Origin: Nectonema munidae
Taxonomy: Eukaryota; Nematomorpha; Nectonematoida; Nectonematidae
Length of the DNA: 64,000 nt
NCBI GenBank assembly: GCA_030549495.1
Contig: JAUIRK010000097.1
Span: 1,521,001-1,585,000 of the forward strand
Direction: 5' to 3'
Shown: positions 24,901-31,700 of the stretch, one piece after another
Numbering within the stretch: position 1 is the first letter of the stretch
How the letters are laid out: every line of letters begins with the position of its first letter
Made by a program: the position numbers and the translations under genes
Notes under the pieces: generated by a model
Told to the model about the DNA's origin: nothing
Seen by the model: only the letters and a program-made list of their open reading frames with translations
Database searches by the model: none

Positions 24901-26333
24901 GGACTTTGCTTCTATAGCCAACTAATTGTTCATCTACAGTTATGTTGATGTCAGAAATGTAGAAATTTAGTAGTTTTTTTTAAACAAGTTCCATAAATCA
25001 CGAAATGCCGTTAAACGATCTGATTTTTTTCTTTCTTCACGGTTTCTGAAACTATCAAAACGTAAACATTTTAGAAAAAACTTAAATCTTTGAAAAGACA
25101 TTGTTGCCTTATAAAAAGGTCTGCCATCTATTTCTGACCATAATTCTTGCAAATTTGTCATGTTTTCACGATCAACTCCTGCTCTAATTAGAATTGCAAA
25201 CGAAGCTTTTATTTCTTCCATAGAAAATCTTGCCATATGAGGAGGACATTGTGAAATATTTCTTTTTCGTGGAGCAGAAAGAATAAGGTTATAATTCCAA
25301 CGTATTATGTTGGCTACGAGATTATTATCATACTCACAATTTTTGGTTCACTTTGAAAGAAAAACTATTGTGCATATGGATTGAATAAACAAAATGAAGA
25401 AAAATTATAAAAGAAAACAGATATGCTTGTCAAAAGTACTTTTACGACTAAGTAAGCCTTGCAAGCCATCATTCATAGCAGTAATTATTACATAACGCAT
25501 ATGTGTACAGTTTGTACACATAATACTATGGTATGTTCATTGCTTTTTATTTTTATACAGTAATACAAAATACTTATTTTATAATTTAATATATTAGTCT
25601 TTATGATGTGTTTCAGTCCCAAGTGTGTATGTTGTTGTGAAAAAATTCATAAAGATATTTTTTCTTTATTAAAATCTTTTAAGTGTACATTTTGTACATA
25701 AGATACTATTGAGGGTATGATAAAATTGTTTAATATATTTTTGTTAACCTATTTTATATTTAGTTTTTCCATTTTTTAGAAAACAAAACAATTGGCTTAA
25801 CTCTCTTAACTGCAATGCGAGCTTTCGTTTTAAATTTTTTTGGTTGTACAAACTGTGCTGAAAATTTTGAAAAGTTATCCGCTAACATCAACTCAGAAGT
25901 TACTACTGCGTATTCAGCCATTATGTGGTTATGGTCTCATCATAATAAAGTAAATGCTAGACTTAAAGGTGATATCACGGAAGATCCTTTATCTCCAAAA
26001 ATCCAGTTCCCTTCTCCCAGTTCTTGCAAAGATTGTCACAAAGATGAGGCAAATTATTTCGATAATAACATTATAAATTGGAATGAGAAACAAGTCTTTA
26101 ATTTTTTATTATCCATCTACAATGCAAGTAGTATAGTTCTTTATAATACCGATGATATTGGAAGAACTGGACCATATCAAACAAATAGATCTTCCTCCTT
26201 GAAAAATACGAAGTTGATAGTATTTGGTAGGTTTTTTGTTTTGTTTGTTTGTGTTGTTATTGTCGTTTTCCTTATCAGCTATTTCTTTAAAAGAAGGCGA
26301 AAGCTAAAAAAAATATATAGTTTGATTGAATAA
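822..26333 (+). CDS. QSOX: Quiescin sulfhydryl oxidase, 5'-partial, seven exons
   Basis: Proposed exons: 822-991, 9819-9906, 13739-13902, 14375-14512, 19610-19907, 19991-20103, 25780-26333; stop at 26331-26333. QSOX is a flavoenzyme of the secretory pathway that makes disulfides in client proteins and reduces oxygen to peroxide. The exons translate, in order, to the end of thioredoxin domain 1, a thioredoxin-2-like domain without a CxxC, the helical region (YWQDLESALNYA), the Erv/ALR domain (YPCGVWTLFH, FFGCTNC, WLWSHHNKVNARL) and a single transmembrane helix with a short basic tail. Intron phases agree at every junction except exon 5 to exon 6. The visible coding length is about 508 codons; the family is usually 550-750 residues, so the signal peptide and the thioredoxin CxxC lie upstream of the window. 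No start codon is claimed. The family call is firm; exact splice sites are inferred by eye. Confidence 0.85.
1268..1497. repeat. Imperfect inverted repeat (foldback)
   Basis: The left arm (about 1268-1344), with TATCAATTGAATACTAAG and TTTTTAGTGAAAGCACA, is mirrored by the right arm (about 1427-1497), with TGTGCTTTCACTAAAATTTG and TATTCAATTGATATAGTA. The loop is about 80 bases. It looks like a decayed foldback or MITE; the termini and target duplication could not be fixed. Confidence 0.6.
1943..2236. mobile_element. MITE with AGATGTATCGGAT ends, copy 1
   Basis: Left end TAGAGATGTATCGGATGT, right end near AAAGGATACATCTTTAGTA. The interior has repeated 'GATCCGCGGATGAT' and 'GGATGT' words. Same family as 63361-63709. 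Confidence 0.5.
3318..3892. mobile_element. Nested TIR element with GCCCC motif array
   Basis: Tandem AAAAAATGCCCCCAATT-type motifs at the left (3328-3450) face an inverted copy at the right (about 3845-3885, CTACTTTTTAATTGGGGGCA). The flanks ATCGAATATA (3308-3317) and ATCGAATATA (3893-3902) are a perfect 10-base match, read as a 9-10 bp target duplication. Such a length suggests a Mutator-like element, but the termini are too degenerate to be sure. The left half is kept in the second composite (from about 15246); the right half is gone there. Confidence 0.6.
4373..4505 (+). repeat. tRNA-derived SINE, subfamily A (in hAT copy 1)
   Basis: The head has a tRNA-like A box region (AGTTGGTTGAGATGATGG) and a good B box (GGATTCGATTCC). 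The body continues CATAGTTTGACATAAGCGG then CAGTGCCTGGTCAATGAAAA. The body matches the SINEs at 27455, 27960, 44672 and 62370, but the head differs. Not a functional tRNA: no acceptor stem closes it. Confidence 0.6.
4745..5004. mobile_element. Nested MITE with GGGGCGAAATGT ends (in hAT copy 1)
   Basis: Left end GGTCGACAGACATTTCGCCCC-like, right end GGGCGAAATGTCCGAGGACC, imperfect inverted repeats. The interior repeats a motif of the type AATTGTCCATGGGACGAACTG. The same unit occurs at 16934-17273 in the second composite, with extra internal repeats. No coding capacity; superfamily not determined. Confidence 0.55.
5416..5613. mobile_element. Nested hAT MITE (in hAT copy 1)
   Basis: Ends TAGTGGTGTAGTC and GCTACGTCACTG resemble the widespread CAGTGGCGTAGCC hAT terminus. 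Flanks GACAGAAG (5408-5415) and GAGAGAAG (5614-5621) match at seven of eight positions, an 8-bp duplication. About 198 bp, no coding capacity. Confidence 0.65.
6965..7286 (+). mobile_element. LINE 3' fragment (reverse-transcriptase C-terminal tail)
   Basis: One open frame reads LKKADTRRLQTTEMKMIRMM, then HWFGHVERMPEGN and KRGRPKKAWNEW before TAA at 7284. The 'RLRWFGHVERM...GRPKKRW' motif is the usual C-terminal end of reverse transcriptases of endonuclease-type LINEs (CR1/RTE/Jockey-like), downstream of the thumb. The catalytic YxDD part is absent, so this is a 5'-truncated copy, as LINEs often are. An A-rich stretch follows (AATAAATAAACTCATC), consistent with the element's 3' end. Confidence 0.7.
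7802..8320 (-). CDS. Uncharacterised ORF of a recurring invertebrate repeat protein
   Basis: 172 codons open on the minus strand. Recognisable blocks: RAGRTGNWNCYLNCVQEMI, YSTIRRFDKFWSSNFSEQTI, EQFVMRLFKRNEG, IAHGGEITESTLTKWVAAL and FEQHKDLGYSTQS. From memory, proteins with the pattern 'RRSDKFW...TIEQ..MR..K...GLT.GRG..ES...KW...M..C..IC.A.E.F...TSEQH.D' recur in many invertebrate genomes without an assigned function, probably as part of mobile or repetitive DNA. The 5' part of the usual protein is missing. It is not obviously a host gene; no splice sites or neighbours support one. Confidence 0.45.
   Translation of the reverse strand: MLRLKFIRAGRTGNWNCYLNCVQEMILYCQEAGRSSSLCQVYQTIYLLQMNSLVKCIRIKEYMMFSSKEYSTIRRFDKFWSSNFSEQTIEQFVMRLFKRNEGIAHGGEITESTLTKWVAALSHCVPICDALEKFTSVHATAFEQHKDLGYSTQSTFKKGSNISIQWMKHIYF
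8330..9800. other. QSOX intron, nothing recognised
   Basis: AT-rich sequence with no terminal repeats, conserved frame or duplicated segment that I can support. Confidence 0.6.
9819..9906 (+). CDS. QSOX: QSOX exon: start of thioredoxin-2-like domain
   Basis: Acceptor CTATTCAG ends at 9818. The exon reads FSLLSPDLKEDLNN then SVFIFEKNDSIVGIR, matching the QSOX pattern 'LALIFEKGGSYLGRE'. The donor CGG|GTAAAC leaves phase 0, and joining to the next exon gives SIVGIR-TILDFSQ, parallel to 'YLGREVALDLSQ' of vertebrate QSOX. A second possible acceptor at 9838 would shorten it by 20 bases, but the 9819 start fits the phase of the preceding exon. Confidence 0.75.
10356..10494. mobile_element. piggyBac-type MITE
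   Basis: Flanked by TTAA at both ends, with inverted termini CCCATTTACTGCC and GGCCTTAAATGGG. About 139 bp including the TTAA sites, without coding capacity. The termini resemble those at 15693 and 37137. Confidence 0.7.
10500..13730. other. QSOX intron with decayed repeats
   Basis: Apart from the palindrome at 12240-12690 it holds a decayed GAGTC-type repeat (10640-10860), a G/C-tract hAT-like scrap beginning CAGGGGCGTACATCC at about 11301 with C runs to 11500, and a second C-rich patch near 11920-11990. The minus-strand open frame at 13382-13675 shows no recognisable family. Confidence 0.5.
12240..12690. repeat. Long imperfect palindrome
   Basis: Arm 12240-12376 contains TGTTATGTGCAACGC, ATGATGTCTCCACGAG and TTTTCAGTCTTTTGTCTATAG. 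Arm 12536-12690 contains the inverted counterparts CTGTGGAGACATCATGAAG and GGCGTTGCACATAACATTTA. Similarity by eye is about 75-80 percent over roughly 140 bases, with a loop of about 160. Both strands have only short open frames. Either a foldback transposon or an inverted duplication. Confidence 0.6.
13739..13902 (+). CDS. QSOX: QSOX exon: thioredoxin-2-like domain, core
   Basis: Acceptor GTCATTAG ends at 13738 and donor AC|GTAAGT starts at 13903. The translation begins TILDFSQEKSVNVYRVL and ends with PKLFIFISQANFLPLK, aligning with the family pattern DLSQ...VRRVL...FPSCYLLFRNG. No CxxC is present, as expected for the second thioredoxin fold of QSOX, which is structural. Phase 0 in, phase 2 out, agreeing with both neighbours. 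Confidence 0.8.
14375..14512 (+). CDS. QSOX: QSOX exon: end of Trx2-like domain and linker
   Basis: Acceptor TATATAG ends at 14374 and the donor is CC|GTATTG. The translation KDLSSLSIAKVISDYFG ... NTVEKIRP is less conserved but lies where QSOX has the linker into the helical region. The phase 2 exit joins to the next exon as EKIRP-GLEVYWQDLESAL, which is the family's conserved entry into the helix-rich region. The exon sits about 480 bases left of the second hAT composite, which fills the following intron. Confidence 0.7.
15693..16039 (-). mobile_element. piggyBac 3' fragment with Cys-rich C-terminus
   Basis: It begins at TTAACCGTTTACTTGCC, the TTAA-plus-terminus form of piggyBac elements. 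On the minus strand, codons from about 16036 down to a TAA at 15913 read KCVVCKKNSLLCCFACQKNV followed by HRDCFPLYHQ, the zinc-binding C-terminal domain typical of piggyBac transposases (CxxC...CxxC...HxxCF.IYH). The rest of the gene and the second TTAA are missing; the fragment replaces part of a nested element of the hAT composite, so a deletion accompanied or followed insertion. Confidence 0.7.
16550..16682 (+). repeat. tRNA-derived SINE, subfamily A (in hAT copy 2)
   Basis: Almost identical to the unit at 4373-4505 (GTTGGTTGAGATGATGGAC, GGATTCGATTCC, CATAGTTTGACATAAGCGG), at the same place in the second composite. It was therefore carried by the hAT element rather than inserted separately. 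Confidence 0.6.
16934..17273. mobile_element. Nested MITE with GGGGCGAAATGT ends (in hAT copy 2)
   Basis: Counterpart of the unit at 4745-5004. The right end GGGGCGAAATGTCTGATGACC pairs better with the left GGTCGACAGACATTTCGCCCC than in copy 1. It has about three GTCTTATGAAAATAATGGGG motifs against two in the other copy, so the internal array has changed in length since the two composites separated. Confidence 0.55.
17776..17977. mobile_element. Nested hAT MITE (in hAT copy 2)
   Basis: Counterpart of the element at 5416. The left end CAGTCGCGTAGCCAG is closer to the canonical hAT terminus; the right end CTACGTCCTG has lost two bases. Flanks GACAAAAG and GAGAGATG are degraded versions of the same 8-bp duplication. 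It contains a G-rich patch (GGGGGAGGGGGG) absent from copy 1. Confidence 0.6.
18372..19600. other. QSOX intron, nothing recognised
   Basis: Follows the second hAT composite. The open frame at 19053-19379 has no motif, splice logic or codon bias to support it. Confidence 0.55.
19610..19907 (+). CDS. QSOX: QSOX exon: helix-rich region
   Basis: Acceptor CCATTTTAG ends at 19609. YWQDLESALNYAISHDVL matches the family's 'IYMADLESALHYI', and LHLLYPGPPSHN matches 'LAKYFPGRPLV'. The donor GCACAG|GTAAAC at 19908 looks good but leaves phase 0, whereas the next exon (19991) needs phase 2. A run of seven A around 19859-19865 is where the reading frame would have to change by one base to fit. This may be an assembly indel, an unrecognised splice choice, or a real lesion. 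Confidence 0.8.
19991..20103 (+). CDS. QSOX: QSOX exon: start of Erv/ALR domain
   Basis: Acceptor TTAATTACAG ends at 19990 and donor ATG|GTAAGC follows at 20104. In the frame that joins correctly to the last exon it reads HQYIRCRGSSIALRKYPCGV followed by WTLFHVLSVSA, the Erv entry motif 'C.GS....RGYPC.LWTLFH'. The Trp and His of WTLFH are the family's FAD-contacting residues. The phase 1 exit (G) joins to AA of the next exon to form Glu. Confidence 0.85.
20330..23756 (+). mobile_element. Decayed Ty3/gypsy LTR retrotransposon
   Basis: A fossil in the last QSOX intron. Two direct repeats (about 20346-20544 and 23611-23755) share ATTTAAATTAA, a TTCAAACCCTACC-like word, AAAGATATTCTA and a TTACTTGTT end; I read them as the LTRs. 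Between them, scattered open segments resemble gypsy pol, notably reverse-transcriptase words around 22340-22560 (RGSYQIAMSEEN, RVPFGLK). The element is on the + strand, clearly broken in many places and internally reduced. The LTRs are strongly diverged, so it is old. A second repeat (21355-22015) sits inside it. Confidence 0.6.
21355..22015. repeat. Possible nested DNA element with TACGATACGAT ends
   Basis: GCGTACGCTACGATACGATAG at the left is loosely mirrored by CTGATACGATTTTACGGTAC at the right, with further TACGAT words near both ends. It lies within the gypsy fossil. Terminal pairing is imperfect and no target duplication was found, so the call is tentative. Confidence 0.35.
23960..25370 (-). 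pseudogene. piggyBac-like transposase, decayed
   Basis: Minus strand, in the last QSOX intron. From the N-terminal side: VANIIRWNYNLILSAP (near 25290), MARFSMEEIKASFAILI, LQELWSEIDGRPFYKATMS, FKFFLKCLRFDS; then TVDEQLVGYRS and VYMPNKPRKYGVKIY (24860-24930), which holds the first catalytic Asp; then SGVDLMDGIIEEFE, WHNAFIFFSKMG; and a Cys-rich tail SICFNCKRTICPVHRKK. This is the DDE_Tnp_1_7 order. At least two stops break it (TGA right after KIY, TAA before the Cys-rich tail) and the middle is shifted. Paired TGTACA-type repeats at 25509-25540 and 25684-25720 resemble subterminal repeats of the element. The ends were not fixed. Confidence 0.8.
25780..26333 (+). CDS. QSOX: QSOX terminal exon: Erv/ALR core and membrane anchor
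   Basis: Acceptor ATTTTTTAG ends at 25779. The exon carries AMRAFVLNFFGCTNCAENFE (CTNC at about 25845-25856 is the Erv redox CxxC beside the flavin), WLWSHHNKVNARL, then FPSPSSCKDCHKDE with the family's second, structural CxxC. A linker of about 45 residues leads to one strongly hydrophobic helix (FVLFVCVVIVVFLISYFF, about 26230-26286), then a basic stop-transfer FKRRRKLKK and a short tail ending in TAA. This is the membrane-anchored QSOX architecture with the catalytic part in the lumen. The long preceding intron (20104-25779) is filled with transposon remains. Confidence 0.92.
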
Positions 26334-26491
26334 CCCATTTTTTTCTCTTTATCAAGACAATTAATTTTATTTTTTGTGCAATTTTAATAACTGTCCTTTT
26401 AGAATTATTGACATTCCATTGATTCTGTTTATTCGTCAATTATTTAATATCGATTTTCCGTCATTTAAAACTGCTGTGTAATCTATTATAA

Positions 26492-26497
26492 AATAAA
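26492..26497 (+). promoter_or_regulatory. Candidate polyadenylation signal of QSOX
   Basis: A canonical AATAAA lies about 160 bases after the QSOX stop codon. In such AT-rich DNA the hexamer is common by chance, so this is only the nearest plausible signal. Confidence 0.35.
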
Positions 26498-27108
26498 ATA
26501 TAGTTATAAATTTAAAAATTTTATGATAAAGTGATTATCTTCAATTTCGCATTCCAATTCATTTATATCAAATGTGATATATAAATGTGAGTTATTAATT
26601 TATTCTTTAACATATTTATGATGCTCATATATAAATAAATAATTGCTTGCCTTTACATTTTATTTTTTATAGACTACTGGAAGAACCGTCCTAAATAGTG
26701 TTCTTAAAATTTTGAATTCTTAAATCTTAAAAAAGTGACCTTTTTCGAGTTTGGCTCTTGACCAACCAAACTTGGCCACCAAGAACATTGTTCACCAAGC
26801 AAAAAAATCTTTCAAAAAATATAGGAGATTTTATAATTTTTCAGGAAATTTCACCACGTATAATAATAGCTGTACTGAAAATACTAAAATATTTTCATTT
26901 TTTTCAATTATATTATATTAAAAAATGTTCAAAAGATAGATAAATGCGTAATGTTAATGTCAAAAATAAGTAGTAACCCATTTCAAGAAATCAATTAATA
27001 CTTCCATTGTGCTAATAATGATAATAATCTTCAATCAATAAAAATGACTATCTGTCAATTTAACATACTCATGATAAACTCATTAAATTTGGGGTTCCTA
27101 AGTAAGAC

Positions 27109-27441
27109 TTGAGCATTGATGTGTCGATGAAGCTATATTATGGGCGTCATACTTCTAAACTATTTATCAAAGGTGAACCCATACCTTTTGGTTTCCTTTT
27201 TTTGTTTTGGCAAGCTGAACTAGGTTTCCATATAAATTGGATATTTATGAAGGAAAAGATAACTCTCCTAACTCTAAAGAATGACTCGGCACATGTGTGG
27301 TTAAAAAATGATTTTAGTTTTTCTGATTCCACTAAAGATCAAACTTCCATAACTTATTCAATTATGAAGCGCACCCAAATGTATCAGATTGGAGTTTTTA
27401 TACATTTGAAAACATGTTTACAGACATCCCATAAAAAGTAA
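27109..27441 (+). pseudogene. piggyBac transposase fragment
   Basis: The first third of the open frame, LSIDVSMKLYYGRHTSKLFI then KGEPIPFGF, matches the catalytic block 'SIDESMVPFKGRHSLKQYIKGKPIRFGYK' of piggyBac/PGBD proteins. The Asp is kept and the usual following Glu is Val. After about residue 40 the similarity fades. No terminal TTAA could be paired. It belongs to a different lineage from the minus-strand gene at 23960-25370, whose equivalent block reads TVDEQLVGYRS. Confidence 0.6.
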
Positions 27442-27454
27442 GCATTATTTGTTT

Positions 27455-27590
27455 TGTGGGGTGTTTTCATCGAGAAGGCACAATTTGGGCCGCTTGTATC
27501 GAACTATGAGAAAGTAGGCTTGATGCGGAATCGAACCCATAACCTTTAGTTATCGAAACCCAGTACCTAACCAACCCTACTTTACGATTT
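27455..27590 (-). repeat. tRNA-derived SINE, subfamily B
   Basis: Read on the minus strand: head AGGGTTGGTTAGGTACTGGG, B-box-like GGGTTCGATTCC-type sequence (plus strand GGAATCGAACCC), then body CTCATAGTTCGATACAAGCGG and a GATGAAAACACCCC end. Matches the unit at 62370 closely. Confidence 0.65.
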
Positions 27591-27959
27591 AACTGTTAAG
27601 TTGATCGATATTAATTACTTGTTAATCGTATATACCTACTGATTGTTAATTGAACCTTCTATTCTAAATTAAATTGAGCATTATATATATAAATATGTAT
27701 GTGTGTTAATTCGTCTTTCTCTAACTCGCATTTTGTCAATATAATATCATAAATTTTAAAAATTTATGCTTAAAATCAGGCCCGTCGACAAGGATTTATT
27801 TTACATCCTAGAACTCTCTTGAAATATTTAAATCTATACACTTTCTTATAGTCCAAACCCATTTTAATAAGTTTTATCGTAATCCGTTATTTACCATCAA
27901 TTGTGTGATATAAATATGATTAAACATTTATATAGGTTAGTATATATGAATTATAGGTT

Positions 27960-28105
27960 GGTTTGGGGTCGTTAGTAAGGTTGGTTAGATACTGTGTTTC
28001 GATAACTCAAGGTCTTGGCTTCTATACCGATTTAGCTTACTTTCCTTATAGTTTGATACAGGCAGCATAATTGAGCCTTCTTGATGAAAACACTTCATGG
28101 TACCT
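27960..28105 (+). repeat. tRNA-derived SINE, subfamily B
   Basis: GGTTGGTTAGATACTGTGTT, TTCGATAACTCAAGGTCTTG, a degraded B box, then TTATAGTTTGATACAGGCAG and CTTCTTGATGAAAACACTTC. It lies about 370 bases from the copy at 27455 in opposite orientation. Confidence 0.65.
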
Positions 28106-28779
28106 TTATATATGTCATACTTGATTAACGTATGTTAGTTCAACAAAATTTAATACAAAAAATCACTATTTTATTGATATTGAAAGTAACAAATTTTTTT
28201 GACAATTGTTCTTTTCATTTTAAAAGAGCTTATTTCAATTTTTTGCCACAATTATGAAAAAATAGAAAATATATCATGAAGGAAAAACTCTCCTCTATGA
28301 TTTTATCATTTTAATGTAATTATTATTTCTCATTTAGTTTGTTATAGTTATTTAAATTTATAACAAAAAAAACTAACATCTCTAGTATTTTAACAAGTTA
28401 AAAATTTTTTACTAGCTTTGTTCGTTTCTATAAGATAGCATTAGAACGAAACCATTTCTGCGTTCTCAATACTTTTTTGGTTTTTTATGTTTTAATCAGC
28501 TTGGTGTGTAATATATGAAGAAGTACAACTCCTCATAAACAGTAAATGAAGGCGTAATAATTTATTATATCTATGAATCACGCATTGATGCACCTTTGTC
28601 TTGTTTCTTACATTGTTTCCTTTTAAGTCTACTATCAGAAGTTTAAATTTTAAACTATTCTTTTAATCTAATCTATTCTAAACATTTCTTGAATTATCTT
28701 GATATATTTTCAATATTTTTCCATTACCTTAATATTAAAATAAATTTTAAAGCGATAAAATAAGAAAACAGTTTATAAA

Positions 28780-31700
28780 AAAATGATAGAAAGTGTAGGT
28801 ACGTACGTAGAGATGTCAAAGCACTTTCCAAATTTAATTTATATGCTTGCAAATTGCTTGATAGGGTTGAAGATAAGAATGCAAAGAAGGATGTTAGGAG
28901 TATTCTAGAAATGGTAAATATATATAGAGAAGGATAGTCTGTTTTATTGTGGGCTAATTTGAAGAATGGATTCAATAGTGCCTATCAAGGCGGGGAGTAA
29001 GTTTTAGAGTTCTGGGTGAGTAATAATGTCGCTTAGATTAGTGGGAAAGTAGCTAAGGGTTGAGGTGCAAGTGTTGATGAGTTTGTGTCGGTGTGAGATG
29101 AATAATGGACAGAGGAAGGCGAGGTGGTATGGTTTTTTCAAAGAATGCGTTGCAGAACATACACGTCAGGTTGTCTGAGAGTTTAATGCGAAAAAAGTAG
29201 GTTTTGCAGGGGCAATGACCCGAGAGACACCTAATAAGGGATCTCGATGGAGTGTATTTTTGCGAAGCCCAGGATTGGTGTATGGCATTGATGTTGGGTA
29301 TGCGCGAAATCAGGGTGTTCTGCTTTCAATGTCTGTTCTCAGAATTGGTGAGAGGGATTTCCCATTGGTTTTGAGTGTGTGCGTAAATGTTACGTAGTAA
29401 GACGTTGGGGTGTACTGAAGTAAAATGTGTAATGCATGGTCTTTATAAGGTTATTTTAGCGAGATGGTCAACATGCAAGTTTTCATATATGTTGGAGTAA
29501 GTATGACACTAGAAAAAAGAAACAGTGAAACGAGCGGAGAGGAGTTGTAGTTTTGAGAACAAGATGGAAGCAAAGAATGAAATGTTTTTGATAAGGTGGA
29601 GATCGCGTGTGATGTTCAATTAGTCTGTATAGAAATGAATATGAGTGAAACATGTGAAGTTATTGATGTGTTGGGTGATCTGATCGCATGAGGTGATTAA
29701 AGCTTGACACTCAGCATCATAAGTTGTAGTTAAATGGTTTAAAGGAGAGCTTGTAAAAAATAGATAGAGAGGCGCCTGCATAAAAAGCTGTTGCGATAGC
29801 GCATTTTTGCGATGACTTCAAAGCGTCTGTGAAGATTCTCACGGTCGAAGTGATGTCTGAGCTTTTTTACCTGTTTAGCGGCGAGAGATTTGTTTTCGTG
29901 AGTAGTGATAGCAAAAGGAAGGGGCGAAGAAGGATATAACAAAGTGGTGGAGTGTACCTTAGGATGTATGAGGTAACGGTGCGAAGAGGGAAGTGATGTG
30001 TTAAGCAGCTTCGCGTGAAGGTGTGATGCGTTCAGTGGAAGATTGAAGATGGGGGAAGTAAAGATTTGTATGTGCTGATGTAGCGTCTGATGAAGGTATC
30101 TTTCAATTGGATTAAAAGTGGTGTGCAGTTCAGCGTCATTTCTAGTATAGATGTTGGGGTTGTGCGATAAGCTTTTGAGATGGTTAATAGACAGAGTCTA
30201 TGGATTTTGAATTAATATTTAAGGGTGGATGGGTGAGCGAGCGATGAGCCCCATGAGAGAATGCCATATTGAATTACCAGAAGTATGAGAGATTTGTAAA
30301 TGAATAAAGAATGATGGATACTTAGACCCTATTTGTATGAAATTACTTGTCTTAGTTGAAACGGAGTCTGTCATAATTTGATATAAGTGTTTTTGAAGTC
30401 ATTTTTTTTGAAAGGTAAGGGTTAGCCTAGATACTTGATGGTGGTTGTGGGTTGAATGAGAGTATTATGATTGGTAAGCAAAGGTATATGTGGGTAGTGT
30501 TTACGAGTGAAATGAATTTGGGTGGTTTTGGATATGTTAAACGGTAGTTTCATTGATCAGCCTTTTGTAGATTATTTTTTCTAATAGCTTGCCTAAAACA
30601 GAGAGGATAGAGATTGGTCGCTAATTTTTTAGATTTGAGTGTTCTTTGTGAGGTTTAGGCAGAGAGAGTAGTTTGCCTATTTTCCATATTGATGGAAAAA
30701 AGGAGTTAGATAAGCATGCGTTGTATATGTGGAGTAGGTGAGTATGTAAGATGTGAAATGATTTTTTAATGTGGGTTGCGATGATCGAGTCGTAGCTGGG
30801 AGCTGAATTGCCTGAGATAACTCTCTTGGTGTGATGGGTTGGGCTTAGCGATGATCTTAGTCTTTGCGAGAGTACATGTTGGGTGACATGGTATGGATAG
30901 TCGCTGTGAGGATTGTCTGTGGGAAAAATAGAGGAGAGAAAAGGAGGGTTTATGAGGATTGTGTTAGTGTCTGTGTGGGGAAGAAGTTGATGGAGATTCA
31001 CAGGATGTTTTTTTTTACTTTCGTGAGTGTGTTGATTATGTGCCAGGGGTTGGACGATAAATTGGAAGTGATATTGATCCAAGTATCTCGTTTTGCTTTT
31101 TTTGAGGGAGCGAAGGTAGAGATGTCGGGTACTTGTATATAGAGAAATCTTAGATGAAGAGGGATCCTTTCTTAAATTTTTTAGAGCGTTACACAAGTTT
31201 TTCTTTTGTTGATTTAAAGCTGAGGTCCAGAAGTATACATTTTTTCTTCTGGGAAAAGGAATAAGAGTTGTGGATAGGTTGGTGGCAGATGAAAATGTGT
31301 TATTGATTTTGAGAGCAACAGCATCTATCTCGGTGGTTGTGGATAGCACGTTTATGGATTCTGGTAGCTGGGTTGTAAGTGTTCGCAAAAATGTGCACCA
31401 GTGAGTGTGCTTAGCAGATGTTGTTATGGCGCCCGTGTGAAAAATTGGGGTGATATCAATCTGGAAAGTGATGTACTGGTGATCAGATTCGGATGGTTGG
31501 TCGGAGATGGCGCTGTTAAAAATGAGATTCTGTGTGTTTGATGGCGCTAGAGAAGTGGCGTAGCCAAAAAATGGAAGTTGGGGGGCATGCAAGAAATTAA
31601 GGGGGGCAAGCATATTGGAAATAAAATAAGAACCTTAATTAAGTAGTAAAAATATTTGGTATTGGGGGGGGAGGGGGGCAGAAAAGATATTTGGGGGGGG

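Noticed and set aside
30864-31142. Plus-strand open frame of 92 codons.
   Set aside because: It is antisense to the LINE endonuclease/reverse-transcriptase frame and has no motif of its own. The same holds for 29215-29397 and 59047-59241.
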